Of a DNA stretch of 64,000 bases, positions 39,475-53,041 are shown piece by piece. This stretch comes from Blastococcus sp. PRF04-17 (GTDB taxonomy: Bacteria > Actinomycetota > Actinomycetes > Mycobacteriales > Geodermatophilaceae): the NCBI RefSeq assembly GCF_023016265.1, contig NZ_CP095412.1, positions 4,092,001 through 4,156,000 of the forward strand, in the 5' to 3' direction. Positions within the stretch are counted from its first letter, which is position 1. Every line of letters begins with the position of its first letter. The notes beneath the pieces were generated by a model. The model saw only the letters and a list, made by a program, of their open reading frames with translations. It was not told where the DNA came from and ran no database searches. Both the position numbers and the translations under genes were made by a program.

Positions 39475-39478
<4 letters not shown>
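39140..39478 (+). CDS. AtpZ/AtpI family protein
   Basis: 112 aa. A basic, disordered N-terminus (1-28) and two membrane helices (about 30-50 and 58-76) with the family pattern GWGITGTMLSGIIVWGGVG and LDRWWETRFLALVGTILG. AtpZ and AtpI form a complex that helps assemble the enzyme and may carry Mg or Ca. A basic tail follows. Its stop overlaps the atpB GTG (GTGA), so it is the first gene of the coupled ATP synthase unit. Confidence 0.85.
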
Positions 39479-40588
<1,110 letters not shown>

Positions 40589-40633
40589 TCGACCCGCCGG
40601 TCCGATCCAGCTGACTCAAGGGACGTGCAGAGC

Positions 40634-41173
40634 ATGAACATCCTGGCCGCGGAGAGCGCGAACCCGCTCCTGCCCCCGCTCGGCGAGATCATCGTCGGCT
40701 TGATCACCTTCTCGATCCTGGTGTTCGTGGTGGTCAAGCTCGTGGTTCCTCGCTTCGAGCAGGTCTTCCGGGCCCGCCGTGAGGCCATCGAAGGTGGCAT
40801 CGAGCGGGCCGAGGCGATGCAGGCCGAGGCGAAGGCGGCGCTCGAGCAGTACCGGGCCCAGCTCGCCGAAGCCCGGGCGGAGGCGGCGCAGATCCGCGAC
40901 CAGGCCCGTGCCGAGGGGCAGCAGATCCTCGAGGAGCTGCGGGCACAGGCGCAGGAGGAGTCGGCGCGGATCGTCGCCCGCGGCGAGGAGCAGCTGGCCA
41001 CCTCCCGTCAGCAGGTCGTCAACGAGCTCCGCGGCCAGATCGGCACCCTTGCCGTCCAGCTCGCCGGTCAGGTCGTCGGGGAGTCACTCGCCGACGACGC
41101 GCGCCGGCGGGGCACGGTGGACCGTTTCCTCGCCGAGCTCGACGGCATGGCCGCGACCGAGAGCGCCCGCTGA
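40634..41173 (+). CDS. atpF: F1Fo ATP synthase subunit b
   Basis: 179 aa. One N-terminal membrane helix (about 15-37), then a long charged coiled coil (about 45-150) forming the peripheral stalk. ATG 40634 is chosen because AAGGGA (40617-40622) is 11 bases upstream; the in-frame GTG at 40625 is only two bases from it. Its stop overlaps the atpH ATG by one base (TGATG). No b' paralogue is present. Confidence 0.96.
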   Translation: MNILAAESANPLLPPLGEIIVGLITFSILVFVVVKLVVPRFEQVFRARREAIEGGIERAEAMQAEAKAALEQYRAQLAEARAEAAQIRDQARAEGQQILEELRAQAQEESARIVARGEEQLATSRQQVVNELRGQIGTLAVQLAGQVVGESLADDARRRGTVDRFLAELDGMAATESAR

Positions 41174-42048
41174 TGGAGGCCTCCAGCCGGGCCGCGCTCG
41201 CGGTCGTCCGCGAGCGCCTGGACGCGCTCAGCCGTCCCGCCTCGGGGGTGCTCGAGAAGGCGCGGGACAGGCTGACCCGTCAGCCGTCGCGGGCCGCCAC
41301 CGGGCCGGAGCTGCTCGCGCTGGCCGACGAGCTGTTCGCCGTCGCGCGGCTGCTCGACGGTCAGCTGACGCTGCGCCGGGCGCTGTCCGACCCGGCCGGC
41401 AAGCCCGACGACCGGGCCGGCCTGGCCCGGCGGCTGTTCGGCTCGAAGGTGTCGGACACGGCCCTCGACCTGGTCGAGACCGTCGCCCGCCAGCGCTGGT
41501 CCCGGCCGCTCGACCTGGTCGACGCGTTCACCCACCTGGCGATCGAGGCGTCGTTGGACGCCGCGGACGCGCGGGGTGAGCTCGACAGCGTCGAGGACGA
41601 GCTGTTCCGCTTCGGCCGCATCGTCGGCGGCGACCGGGAGCTGGCCCGCATCCTGAGCGACCGGTCGGCTCCGCCCGAGGGCCGGTCCGCACTGCTGGAC
41701 CGGCTGCTGTCCGGCAAGGTCAGCCCGGTCACCGAGCAGCTGCTGCGCAACGTGCTCACCGGTGCCCACACCGGCAACGCGGAGAACGCGATCGAGCGGC
41801 TCTCCGACGTCGCGAGCCGGCGGCGCGGGCAGTCCGTGGCCCGGGTCACCAGCGCCGTCGAGCTCACCCCCGCGCAGGAGCAGCAGCTGACCGAGGTCCT
41901 GGGACGGCTCTACGGCCGGACCATCGGACTGCAGGTGACCGTGGATCCGAGCGTGCTCGGCGGCCTGATCGTCCAGGTGGGCGACGAGGTCATCGACGGC
42001 AGCATCGCCCACCGCCTGGAAGCCGCCGAACGGCGACTGGCCGGCTGA
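41173..42048 (+). CDS. atpH: F1Fo ATP synthase subunit delta
   Basis: 291 aa, longer than the E. coli protein (177) but typical of actinobacteria with a helical N-terminal domain. It connects the stalk to F1. The C-terminal signature GLIVQVGDEVIDGSIAHRLEA is intact. Unlike M. tuberculosis, where delta is fused to a second b subunit, there is no membrane segment here. It is coupled to atpF by a one-base overlap. Confidence 0.95.
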   Translation: MEASSRAALAVVRERLDALSRPASGVLEKARDRLTRQPSRAATGPELLALADELFAVARLLDGQLTLRRALSDPAGKPDDRAGLARRLFGSKVSDTALDLVETVARQRWSRPLDLVDAFTHLAIEASLDAADARGELDSVEDELFRFGRIVGGDRELARILSDRSAPPEGRSALLDRLLSGKVSPVTEQLLRNVLTGAHTGNAENAIERLSDVASRRRGQSVARVTSAVELTPAQEQQLTEVLGRLYGRTIGLQVTVDPSVLGGLIVQVGDEVIDGSIAHRLEAAERRLAG

Positions 42049-42105
42049 CCGCCCCCACCGACCGACACCCCCAGACACGACCCCGCAGGGAAGAGGACCT
42101 AGACC

Positions 42106-43743
<1,638 letters not shown>

Positions 43744-43747
43744 GCCG

Positions 43748-46229
<2,482 letters not shown>

Positions 46230-46240
46230 GACGACGCCCG

Positions 46241-46276
46241 GGACGGCCGGCCCCTCCGCACAGGGGCCGGCCGTCC
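46241..46276 (+). terminator. strong hairpin after atpD
   Basis: Perfect 15-bp stem (46241-46255 with 46262-46276), six-base loop CCGCAC, all G and C except the ends. It lies between atpD and atpC, where ATP synthase operons normally continue, so it should lower or stop transcription into atpC. Confidence 0.75.
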
Positions 46277-46428
46277 GGTGTGCGAGAAGTCCGGGAACGC
46301 TGCCGGATCGGGGGAACGGTCGGTCACCCGAGTGGGTGGATCGGCGCTATGGTCCCTGCTGGTCAGCGCACCCCGCGCCGACCATGACAGCGATCCGCCC
46401 GAGGAGCGGGCACGGGGTGAGGAACGAC

Positions 46429-46611
46429 GTGGACGCGAACGCCGCAGGGCCGAGCAGCCCGGACACGGGCTGGTCGTGGCCACCCTACGCACCGGTGGAG
46501 CCCACCGACGCGGAGCCGTTCGGCATCGACGAGTGGGCGCCGGCCACGAGCGTGCGGCGCCCGTGGGTGCGGGTCGGCCGCTGGACGCTGCTGTACCGCC
46601 GCGCCGTCTGA
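46429..46611 (+). CDS. small hypothetical protein between atpD and atpC
   Basis: About 60 aa from GTG 46429 (AGGA six bases before); GTG 46417 with AGGAG is an alternative that adds four residues. Composition is acidic, Pro- and Trp-rich (GWSWPPYAPVEPTDAEPFG, then RVGRWTLLYRRAV at the end). No family recognised, no membrane segment. The reading frame has the third-position GC bias of real genes. A structured post-stop element follows. Its intrusion inside the atp operon is unusual. Confidence 0.5.
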   Translation: MDANAAGPSSPDTGWSWPPYAPVEPTDAEPFGIDEWAPATSVRRPWVRVGRWTLLYRRAV

Positions 46612-46671
46612 CAGAGGGCCGCCCTTCCCCCACGCCTCGCAGGCTCGGCGCGGGCCCCTGAAGGGCGGCCG
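46608..46671 (+). terminator. post-stop structured element, copy 3
   Basis: It begins in the stop codon of the small gene. GGCCGCCCTTC (46617-46627) pairs perfectly with GAAGGGCGGCC (46660-46670). The loop has CACGCCTCGC, GGCTCGGCGCGGG and CCCCTG, the same blocks in the same order as copies 1 and 2. Probable terminator. Confidence 0.65.
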
Positions 46672-46731
46672 TTCCAGCCTGCGGTCGCGCAGCTAGAGTG
46701 ACGGTTCCGTCCCTGAGTCCCGAGGAGTGTC

Positions 46732-47121
46732 GTGGCGACCCTGCAGGTCGAGTTGGTGGCCGTCGAGCGGAAGATCTGGTCGGGCGAGGCGAGCATGGTC
46801 ATCGCCCGGACGACCGAGGGCGAGCTGGGGGTCCTGCCCGGTCACGCGCCGCTGCTGGGGCAGCTCGCCGAGGGTGGCGTCGTGACGATCCGGACCGAGT
46901 CCGGGGACGACGTGATCGTGGCCGCCCACGGTGGCTTCCTGTCGGTGAGCGACAAGGGCGTCTCGATCCTGGCCGAGACCGCCGAGATCTCCACCGAGAT
47001 CGACGTGGAGCGGGCACGGGAGGCGCTGCGGCGCGCCGAGGAGTCCGGCGACGAGCCCGAGGCGCTCGACGCGGCGCGTCGGGCGCAGTCCCGCCTGCGT
47101 GCGGCCGGCGCGACCGTCTGA
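46732..47121 (+). CDS. atpC: F1Fo ATP synthase subunit epsilon
   Basis: 129 aa. N-terminal beta sandwich (residues 1-85; [16 protein letters not shown] conserved) and a two-helix C-terminal domain (about 90-129) that can inhibit ATP hydrolysis. GTG 46732 has GAGGAG five bases upstream. It lies 500 bases after atpD behind two hairpins, so it probably has its own promoter; TAGAGT at 46694-46699 is a possible -10. Identity is secure. Confidence 0.96.
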   Translation: MATLQVELVAVERKIWSGEASMVIARTTEGELGVLPGHAPLLGQLAEGGVVTIRTESGDDVIVAAHGGFLSVSDKGVSILAETAEISTEIDVERAREALRRAEESGDEPEALDAARRAQSRLRAAGATV

Positions 47122-47204
47122 CTCCCTGACCTCGCGCAGCCGACCCGCACCGCACCGCCCGCCGGCCCCGTGACGACCACGCGCCAGGGAACGGGCACCG
47201 CGCC

Positions 47205-47606
47205 GTGACCACGGCTCTCGTCGTCATCCTGGTCGGCCTCTTGCTGATGCTGGCCGTCGCGTTCCTCTTGCGCCGCCGCTTCCTGCTGTCGGGGCTCGGC
47301 GCGGTCACCATGTGGCTGCGGCCGGTCCGCTCCCCGCGCTGGTCGGTCGGGGTCGCCTGGTACGGCGGCGACGTCCTGCTCTGGTACCGGGGGCTCTCCC
47401 TCGCCGTCCGCCCGCACGAGCGGCTGTCGCGCAACGAGATCCAGGTGGAGTCCCGGCGCAGCCCGGGGCGCGAGGACCTCGCGCTCCCGTCGGACGTCGT
47501 CGTCCTGACGATCGCGACGCCGGAGGGGCCGCGGGAGCTGGCCATGGACACCTCGACGGTGACCGGCTTCCTGTCCTGGATGGAGGCGGCCCCGCCGGGC
47601 ACGTGA
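47205..47606 (+). CDS. DUF2550 domain-containing membrane protein
   Basis: 133 aa. One N-terminal membrane helix (about 3-22, ending LLRRRF), then a cytoplasmic domain with WLRPVRSPRWSVGVAWYGGD and LLWYRGLSLAVRP, the DUF2550 pattern. The family always follows atpC in actinobacteria (M. tuberculosis Rv1312). Function unknown; a link to the ATP synthase is only positional. It converges on the adenosyltransferase gene. Confidence 0.9.
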   Translation: MTTALVVILVGLLLMLAVAFLLRRRFLLSGLGAVTMWLRPVRSPRWSVGVAWYGGDVLLWYRGLSLAVRPHERLSRNEIQVESRRSPGREDLALPSDVVVLTIATPEGPRELAMDTSTVTGFLSWMEAAPPGT

Positions 47607-47614
47607 CGGGTCGC

Positions 47615-48235
47615 TCAGTCCGCCGGCCGCTCCGCGGCGGCCGCCGCGCGCTGGGTGTGCGCGCCGCTGTGCGCGCCCGGCTCCCACAGGACGTCCCCAC
47701 CGGGGTTCGCGATGCGGGCGAGGATGAACAGCAGGTCCGAGAGCCGGTTGAGGTAGCGGGCCGTCTCCGCGTTGGTCCGCTCGGCGTCGGCGGCGAGCAG
47801 TGCCCACACACTGCGCTCGGCACGCCGGGTGACGACCCGCGCCTGGTGCAGAAGCGCTGCCGCGGCCGTTCCGCCGGGGAGGATGAAGCTGTTGAGCTTC
47901 GGCAGCGTGGCGTTGTACTCGTCGCACGCCGCCTCGAGCCGCTCCGTGTAGGCGGCGGTGATGCGCAGCGGCGGGAACTGGGGATCGGGCGTGACCGGGG
48001 TGGCGAGATCCGCGCCGACGTCGAAGAGGTCGTTCTGGATGCTGCGGAGCAGCTCGGTGACCGGTGGCTCGAGGGCCCCCAGGGCCAGCGCGACGCCCAG
48101 CGCGCTGTTGGCCTCGTCGACGTCGGCGAAGGCGTGCAGCCGAGGATCGGTCTTGGGCACCCGGCTCATGTCGCCGAGGTGGGTCTCGCCGGCGTCGCCG
48201 GTCTTCGTGTAGATGCGCGTGAGCCGGACCGTCAT
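47615..48235 (-). CDS. cob(I)yrinic acid a,c-diamide adenosyltransferase (PduO/MMAB type)
   Basis: 206 aa. It transfers the adenosyl group of ATP to cob(I)alamin, making coenzyme B12. ATP-binding N-terminus RIYTKTGDAGETHLGD (residues 5-20), R/E motifs VTRRAERSVWAL near 130 and YLNRLSDLLFILAR near 153. ATG 48235 is decided by TACGCT (48248-48243) seven bases upstream, giving a leaderless start; an upstream in-frame start at 48253 would lie before this promoter. It would serve the B12-dependent MeaA mutase encoded 2 kb away. Divergent from murA. Confidence 0.93.
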   Translation of the reverse strand: MTVRLTRIYTKTGDAGETHLGDMSRVPKTDPRLHAFADVDEANSALGVALALGALEPPVTELLRSIQNDLFDVGADLATPVTPDPQFPPLRITAAYTERLEAACDEYNATLPKLNSFILPGGTAAAALLHQARVVTRRAERSVWALLAADAERTNAETARYLNRLSDLLFILARIANPGGDVLWEPGAHSGAHTQRAAAAAERPAD

Positions 48236-48242
48236 GACCGGC

Positions 48243-48284
48243 AGCGTAGTCACGGGCGGTCACGGGCCCGTGCCACCGTAGGGT
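48243..48284. promoter_or_regulatory. divergent leaderless promoters of adenosyltransferase and murA
   Basis: Minus strand: TACGCT at 48248-48243, seven bases before ATG 48235. Plus strand: TAGGGT at 48279-48284, six bases before GTG 48291. Only about 30 bases lie between the two -10 elements, so the -35 regions overlap and the two promoters may compete. Confidence 0.5.
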
Positions 48285-48290
48285 GGCCGC

Positions 48291-49571
48291 GTGGAGTGCT
48301 TCGAGGTGACCGGCGGAACGGCCCTGACCGGCCGGGTGCGGGTCACGGGTGCGAAGAACAGCGCGCTGAAACTCATGGCCGCGGCGCTGCTGGCGCCGGG
48401 CACCACCACGATCGACGAGGTCCCCGACATCCTCGACGTCGCGATCATGAGCGAGGTGCTGCGGCGGCTCGGCTGCGACGTCGACTACGAGCGCACCCCC
48501 GGTGGTGGCGGAGGCGGCCGGGTGCTCATCGAGGTGCCGGACAAGCCGTCCACCGAGACCGACTACGACCTCGTCCGGCGGATGCGTGCGTCCATCAGCG
48601 TGCTGGGGCCGCTGGTTGCCCGGTGCGGCTCGGCGCGGGTGGCTCTGCCGGGCGGGGACGCCATCGGTTCCCGTGGCCTCGACATGCACATCTCGGGGCT
48701 CGAGCGGTTGGGGGCGTCCATCGTCAGCGAGCACGGCTTCCTCGTCGCCACCGCGCCGCGGCTGCGCGGGACGTCGATCTGGCTGGACTTCCCGTCGGTC
48801 GGGGCGACCGAGAACCTCGTCATGGCCGCGGTCCTCGCCGACGGCACCACCGTCATCGACAACGCCGCCCGCGAGCCGGAGATCGTCGACCTCTGCGCGA
48901 TGCTCGGCGCGATGGGCGCCCGCATCGACGGCGCGGGCACGTCCACCATCACCGTCGAGGGCGTCGAGGTCCTGTCGCCGGTCACCTACACGACCGTGCC
49001 CGACCGCATCGTCGCCGGCACCTGGGCGATCGGTGCGGTCATGACCCAGGGGGACGTCGTGATCGAGCGCGGGGTGGCCGACCACCTCACGGTCGCGCTG
49101 AACAAGCTGACCGATGCCGGCGCCACGGTCGAGCCCCGCGACGACGGCATCCGGGTGGCCATGGACGGGCGGCCGCGCTGCGTCGACGTCGTCACGCTGC
49201 CGTTCCCCGGCTTCCCGACAGACCTGCAGCCGATGGCCGTCGCGCTGGCCGCGGTCTCCACCGGCACCGCACTGATCACCGAGAACGTGTTCGAGGGCCG
49301 CTTCATGTTCGTCAACGAGCTGGTGCGGCTCGGCGCCGACGTCCGCATCGACGGGCACCACGCCGTCGTGCGGGGACGCGAGAGGCTCTCCAGCGCGCCC
49401 GTGGTGGCCACCGACATCCGCGCCGGCGCCGGCCTCGTCCTCGCCGGTCTGGTGTCCGACGGCGTCACCGAGGTGCAGGAGGTGCACCACGTCGACCGCG
49501 GCTATCCCGACTTCGTCGAGCAGCTGCGCGGGCTCGGTGCCCAGATCCGGCGGACCGAGCGCCCGGGCTGA
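48291..49571 (+). CDS. murA: UDP-N-acetylglucosamine 1-carboxyvinyltransferase, Asp-type (fosfomycin-insensitive)
   Basis: 426 aa. First committed step of peptidoglycan synthesis, adding enolpyruvate from PEP to UDP-GlcNAc. Lys22-Asn23 in [10 protein letters not shown] binds the substrate. The catalytic loop reads [15 protein letters not shown]: Asp123 replaces the Cys that fosfomycin alkylates, as in M. tuberculosis Mur[16 protein letters not shown] near 305 and [11 protein letters not shown] near 343 are conserved. Leaderless GTG start. A long palindromic terminator follows. Confidence 0.97.
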   Translation: MECFEVTGGTALTGRVRVTGAKNSALKLMAAALLAPGTTTIDEVPDILDVAIMSEVLRRLGCDVDYERTPGGGGGGRVLIEVPDKPSTETDYDLVRRMRASISVLGPLVARCGSARVALPGGDAIGSRGLDMHISGLERLGASIVSEHGFLVATAPRLRGTSIWLDFPSVGATENLVMAAVLADGTTVIDNAAREPEIVDLCAMLGAMGARIDGAGTSTITVEGVEVLSPVTYTTVPDRIVAGTWAIGAVMTQGDVVIERGVADHLTVALNKLTDAGATVEPRDDGIRVAMDGRPRCVDVVTLPFPGFPTDLQPMAVALAAVSTGTALITENVFEGRFMFVNELVRLGADVRIDGHHAVVRGRERLSSAPVVATDIRAGAGLVLAGLVSDGVTEVQEVHHVDRGYPDFVEQLRGLGAQIRRTERPG

Positions 49572-49625
49572 GCCGAAACCGCGGTTCTGGTCGCTGTTCT
49601 CGCTGCCGAAACCGCGGTTTCGGCT
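49571..49625. terminator. bidirectional terminator after murA
   Basis: A 16-base arm AGCCGAAACCGCGGTT (49571-49586) is repeated as its exact reverse complement at 49610-49625. The second arm itself contains an 18-base palindrome (49606-49623). It starts in the murA stop and lies just before the end of the convergent small membrane-protein gene. Confidence 0.75.
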
Positions 49626-49641
49626 CCTCGGGGAGGGCAGG

Positions 49642-49968
49642 TCAGCCCCGGAACGAGCCGGCCAGCGTGCGTGCCCGGTCGGCGTCCTCGCGGAAGACCA
49701 GCACGTCGGCCCGGTTCGCCACGGGGAACCGGATCGTCGACCGGATGCCCGCGTCGGACAGCACGGCCCGCAGGGCCAGCGCCGACTCGCGGCGCGACAG
49801 CGTGGCGATCACGGTCAGCAGGCCCTCGTCCGGTGGGGGAGCCGGCCGCCGGCGGCCGTAGCCCGTGCCGAAGGCCCAGCGCATGAACAGCGCCAGACCC
49901 GCGAGGACGACGAACGCGATGACGGGTCCCACGAGGTAGTGCAGGTTGCTCCCCGCGCCGATGGGCAC
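49642..49968 (-). CDS. small membrane-anchored protein with DUF2007-like C-terminal domain
   Basis: 108 aa. One membrane helix (about 9-31), a Pro/Arg linker, then a compact domain (LLTVIATLSRRESALALRAV and AGIRSTIRF) resembling the DUF2007 putative signal-transducing fold. The start is GTG 49968 because GAGAGGA lies six bases before it; an upstream GTG at 50013 would add 15 residues. It is divergent from the mutase gene. Family assignment is tentative. Confidence 0.65.
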   Translation of the reverse strand: MPIGAGSNLHYLVGPVIAFVVLAGLALFMRWAFGTGYGRRRPAPPPDEGLLTVIATLSRRESALALRAVLSDAGIRSTIRFPVANRADVLVFREDADRARTLAGSFRG

Positions 49969-50065
49969 CGCATTCCTCTCGTCCGTGCTCCGTTCGAGTG
50001 TGCCACCGCTCACGACTCCGGGGCGGAGCTGCTACCGGCGAGTAACCGCCCTACACTCCGCTGGC

Positions 50066-52084
50066 ATGCCGTTCCCCTCGACGCCGTCGGAGCGCGACCG
50101 CCCCTGGGTCATGCGCACCTACGCCGGCCACTCGTCGCCGGCCGAGTCCAACGCCCTGTACCGGCGCAACCTGGCCAAGGGCCAGACCGGCCTCTCCGTG
50201 GCCTTCGACCTGCCGACGCAGACCGGCTACGACCCGGACGACGAGCTGGCGGTCGGCGAGGTGGGCAAGGTCGGCGTGCCCGTGACGCACATCGGCGACA
50301 TGCGGGCGCTGTTCGACGGCATCCCGCTCGACGAGATGAACACGTCGATGACGATCAACGCCACGGCGATGTGGCTGCTCGCGCTCTACCAGGCGGTGGC
50401 CGAGGAGCACGGGCACGACGTCAGCAAGCTCGCGGGGACGACGCAGAACGACATCATCAAGGAGTACCTGTCGCGGGGGACCTACGTCTTCCCGCCGGCT
50501 CCCTCGATGCGGCTGATCACCGACATGGTCGCCTACACGGTGACGGCCATGCCGAAGTGGAATCCGACCAACATCTGCAGCTACCACCTGCAGGAGGCCG
50601 GGGCGACGCCGGTGCAGGAGATCGCCTACGCGATCAGCACCGCGATCGCGGTCCTCGACTCGGTGCGGGACTCGGGGCAGGTGCCGCAGGAGAAGTTCGG
50701 CGAGGTCGTCGCGCGCATCTCCTTCTTCGTGAACGCGGGCGTGCGCTTCGTCGAGGAGATGTGCAAGATGCGCGCCTTCACCCAGCTCTGGGACGAGCTG
50801 ACGAAGGAGCGCTACGGTGTCGAGGACCCCAAGCACCGACGCTTCCGCTACGGCGTGCAGGTGAACTCGCTCGGCCTGACCGAGGCGCAGCCGGAGAACA
50901 ACGTCCAGCGCATCGTCCTGGAGATGCTGGCCGTCACGCTGTCACGGGACGCCCGTGCGCGGGCGATCCAGCTCCCGGCCTGGAACGAGGCGCTCGGTCT
51001 GCCCCGGCCGTGGGACCAGCAGTGGTCGTTGCGCCTCCAGCAGGTGCTCGCCTACGAGACCGATCTGCTCGAGTACGAGGACCTGTTCACCGGCTCCGTC
51101 GTCGTCGAGCAGAAGGTCGGCGAGCTCGTCGAGGGCGCCCGCGAGGAGATCCGGCGGGTGCAGGAGATGGGCGGCGCCGTGGCGGCCGTGGAGTCCGGCT
51201 ACATGAAGGGGGAGCTGGTCGCCTCGCTGGCCGAGCGCCGCCGGAAGATGGAGAGCGGCGAGGACGTCGTCGTCGGCGTCAACAAGTTCGACAGCACGGA
51301 GCCCAATCCGCTCACCGCGGACCTCGACACCGCGATCATGGTCGTCGACCCGGCCGTCGAGGCAGCCGCCCAGGAGGCGGTCCGGAAGTGGCGGTCCGAG
51401 CGGGACGGCGAGGCCGTGGAGCGCGCACTCGAGCGGCTCCGCCAGGCGGCCGGCACCGACGAGAACCTGATGGAGGCCACCCTCGAGTGCGCCCGGGCCG
51501 GCGTGACGACGGGTGAATGGGCCGGGGTGCTGCGCGAGGTGTTCGGCGAGTACCGGGCACCGACCGGTGTGGCCGCCGCGACCGGCGGCGGCGAGGCCGA
51601 CGAGACGCTGACCCAGGTGCGGGAGCGGGTCCGGGCGACCGGCGAGGAGCTCGGGGGTCGCCTCCGGTTCCTGGTCGGCAAGCCCGGCCTGGACGGGCAC
51701 TCCAACGGCGCGGAGCAGATCGCGGTGCGGGCCCGCGACGCCGGCTTCGAGGTGGTCTACCAGGGCATCCGGCTCACCCCCGCGCAGATCGTCTCGGCCG
51801 CGGTCGAGGAGGACGTGCACGTCGTCGGCCTCTCGGTACTGTCCGGTTCGCACCTGCAGGTGGTGCCGGCGGTCCTGCAGGGCCTCAAGGACGCCGGTCT
51901 GGACGACGTCCCGGTGGTGGTGGGCGGGATCATCCCCGACAGCGACGCCCGCCGGCTGCGCGAGCAGGGGGTGGCCCGGGTCTTCACACCGAAGGACTTC
52001 GGGCTCACCGACATCATGGGCCAGGTCGTCGACGTCGTCCGCGCGGCGAACGGCCTCGACGAGAAGGTGCCCGAGCCGGCATGA
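50066..52084 (+). CDS. meaA: MeaA-type (ethylmalonyl-CoA) mutase with fused B12-binding domain
   Basis: 672 aa. Adenosylcobalamin-dependent acyl-CoA mutase. TIM-barrel domain (RPWVMRTYAGHSSPAESN at 12-29, then AFDLPTQTGYD, TINATAMWLLALYQ and QTNDII-like TTQNDIIKEYL) and a C-terminal cobalamin domain from about 528 with the His ligand in KPGLDGHSNGAEQ and SVLSGSH. The fused single chain without a small subunit and close resemblance to Streptomyces MeaA point to ethylmalonyl-CoA mutase of the ethylmalonyl-CoA pathway, though crotonyl-CoA carboxylase is not in the window. Leaderless ATG (TACACT 50052-50057). Coupled to the crotonase gene. Confidence 0.88.
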   Translation: MPFPSTPSERDRPWVMRTYAGHSSPAESNALYRRNLAKGQTGLSVAFDLPTQTGYDPDDELAVGEVGKVGVPVTHIGDMRALFDGIPLDEMNTSMTINATAMWLLALYQAVAEEHGHDVSKLAGTTQNDIIKEYLSRGTYVFPPAPSMRLITDMVAYTVTAMPKWNPTNICSYHLQEAGATPVQEIAYAISTAIAVLDSVRDSGQVPQEKFGEVVARISFFVNAGVRFVEEMCKMRAFTQLWDELTKERYGVEDPKHRRFRYGVQVNSLGLTEAQPENNVQRIVLEMLAVTLSRDARARAIQLPAWNEALGLPRPWDQQWSLRLQQVLAYETDLLEYEDLFTGSVVVEQKVGELVEGAREEIRRVQEMGGAVAAVESGYMKGELVASLAERRRKMESGEDVVVGVNKFDSTEPNPLTADLDTAIMVVDPAVEAAAQEAVRKWRSERDGEAVERALERLRQAAGTDENLMEATLECARAGVTTGEWAGVLREVFGEYRAPTGVAAATGGGEADETLTQVRERVRATGEELGGRLRFLVGKPGLDGHSNGAEQIAVRARDAGFEVVYQGIRLTPAQIVSAAVEEDVHVVGLSVLSGSHLQVVPAVLQGLKDAGLDDVPVVVGGIIPDSDARRLREQGVARVFTPKDFGLTDIMGQVVDVVRAANGLDEKVPEPA

Positions 52085-52854
52085 GCGGGGACGGCGCGCC
52101 GAGGGTCGAGCGGGACGGGGACGTCGTCCGCATCACGATGACGCGCGCCGCCAGGCGCAACGCCCTCTCCCGCGAGCACCTGACCCAGCTGCTCGCGGCC
52201 GTGCGGGAGGTGGGCTCGAGCGACGCCACGGGAATCGTGCTGGCCGCCGAGGGGCCGGTGTTCAGCGCCGGGCACGACTTCGCGGACGTCGCCGGGAAGC
52301 CGGTCGCCGAGGTACGGAGCCTGCTGCTGCTGTGCACCGAGCTCATGCAGACACTGCAGGACGTGCCCCAGGTCGTGCTCGCACGGGTGCACGCCCTGGC
52401 GACGGCCGCGGGCTGCCAACTGGTCGCCTCGTGCGACCTGGCGGTCGCGGCCGAGTCGGCCGGGTTCGCTGCCCCCGGTGGCAAGGGCGGCTGGTTCTGC
52501 CACACCCCGATGGTCGCCATCGCCCGCAACGTCGGCCGCAAGCGCGCGATGGAGCTCGCGCTCACCGGCGACGTGATCGACGCCCGGACCGCCCTGGACT
52601 GGGGCCTGGTCAACCGCGTCGTGCCCGATGCCGACCTCGACGAGGCCGTCGCCGACCTGATGCAGCGGGCGACCCGGGGATCCCGGGCGAGCAAGGGCTG
52701 GGGCAAGCAGACCATGTACGCCCAGCTCGACCGGCCCGAGCGCGACGCCTACACGACCGCCGTCGAGGTGATGGCAGCGGCGAGCCAGCTCCCCGGCGCC
52801 CGCGAGGGGATGGCCGCCTTCCTGGAGAAGCGTTCACCGGTCTGGCCCGACTGA
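52081..52854 (+). CDS. enoyl-CoA hydratase/isomerase family protein
   Basis: 257 aa. Crotonase fold: oxyanion-hole segments FSAGHDFADV near residue 61 and AAGCQLVASCDLAVA near 108. The usual catalytic Glu at the second position is not obvious (AAPGGKGGWFCHT in its place), as in ECHDC3-like members, so the reaction may differ from hydration. ATG 52081 overlaps the meaA stop (ATGA); the two are co-translated and likely act on related CoA esters. Confidence 0.88.
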   Translation: MSGDGAPRVERDGDVVRITMTRAARRNALSREHLTQLLAAVREVGSSDATGIVLAAEGPVFSAGHDFADVAGKPVAEVRSLLLLCTELMQTLQDVPQVVLARVHALATAAGCQLVASCDLAVAAESAGFAAPGGKGGWFCHTPMVAIARNVGRKRAMELALTGDVIDARTALDWGLVNRVVPDADLDEAVADLMQRATRGSRASKGWGKQTMYAQLDRPERDAYTTAVEVMAAASQLPGAREGMAAFLEKRSPVWPD

Positions 52855-53041
52855 CCGCCGCGGGTGAGACGGCGCACATCCGGGATGCCGTCGTCCCCCG
52901 TGCGCATTGTTGCTTGCCGTGTGCAACCTGTGGGGCCTCACGCGGAGGCGTGCCCTGGACTTCGGACGGATGACGACCGCCGGCTGTTGACGCCCGCCGC
53001 GTCCGCCTCCTCCTCCGCATCCCTCGAAAGGCATCCCCTTC

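Noticed and set aside
46241-46276. Hairpin after atpD as a mobile palindromic repeat
   Set aside because: No second copy with the same sequence is seen in the window; position after a stop codon is better explained as a terminator.
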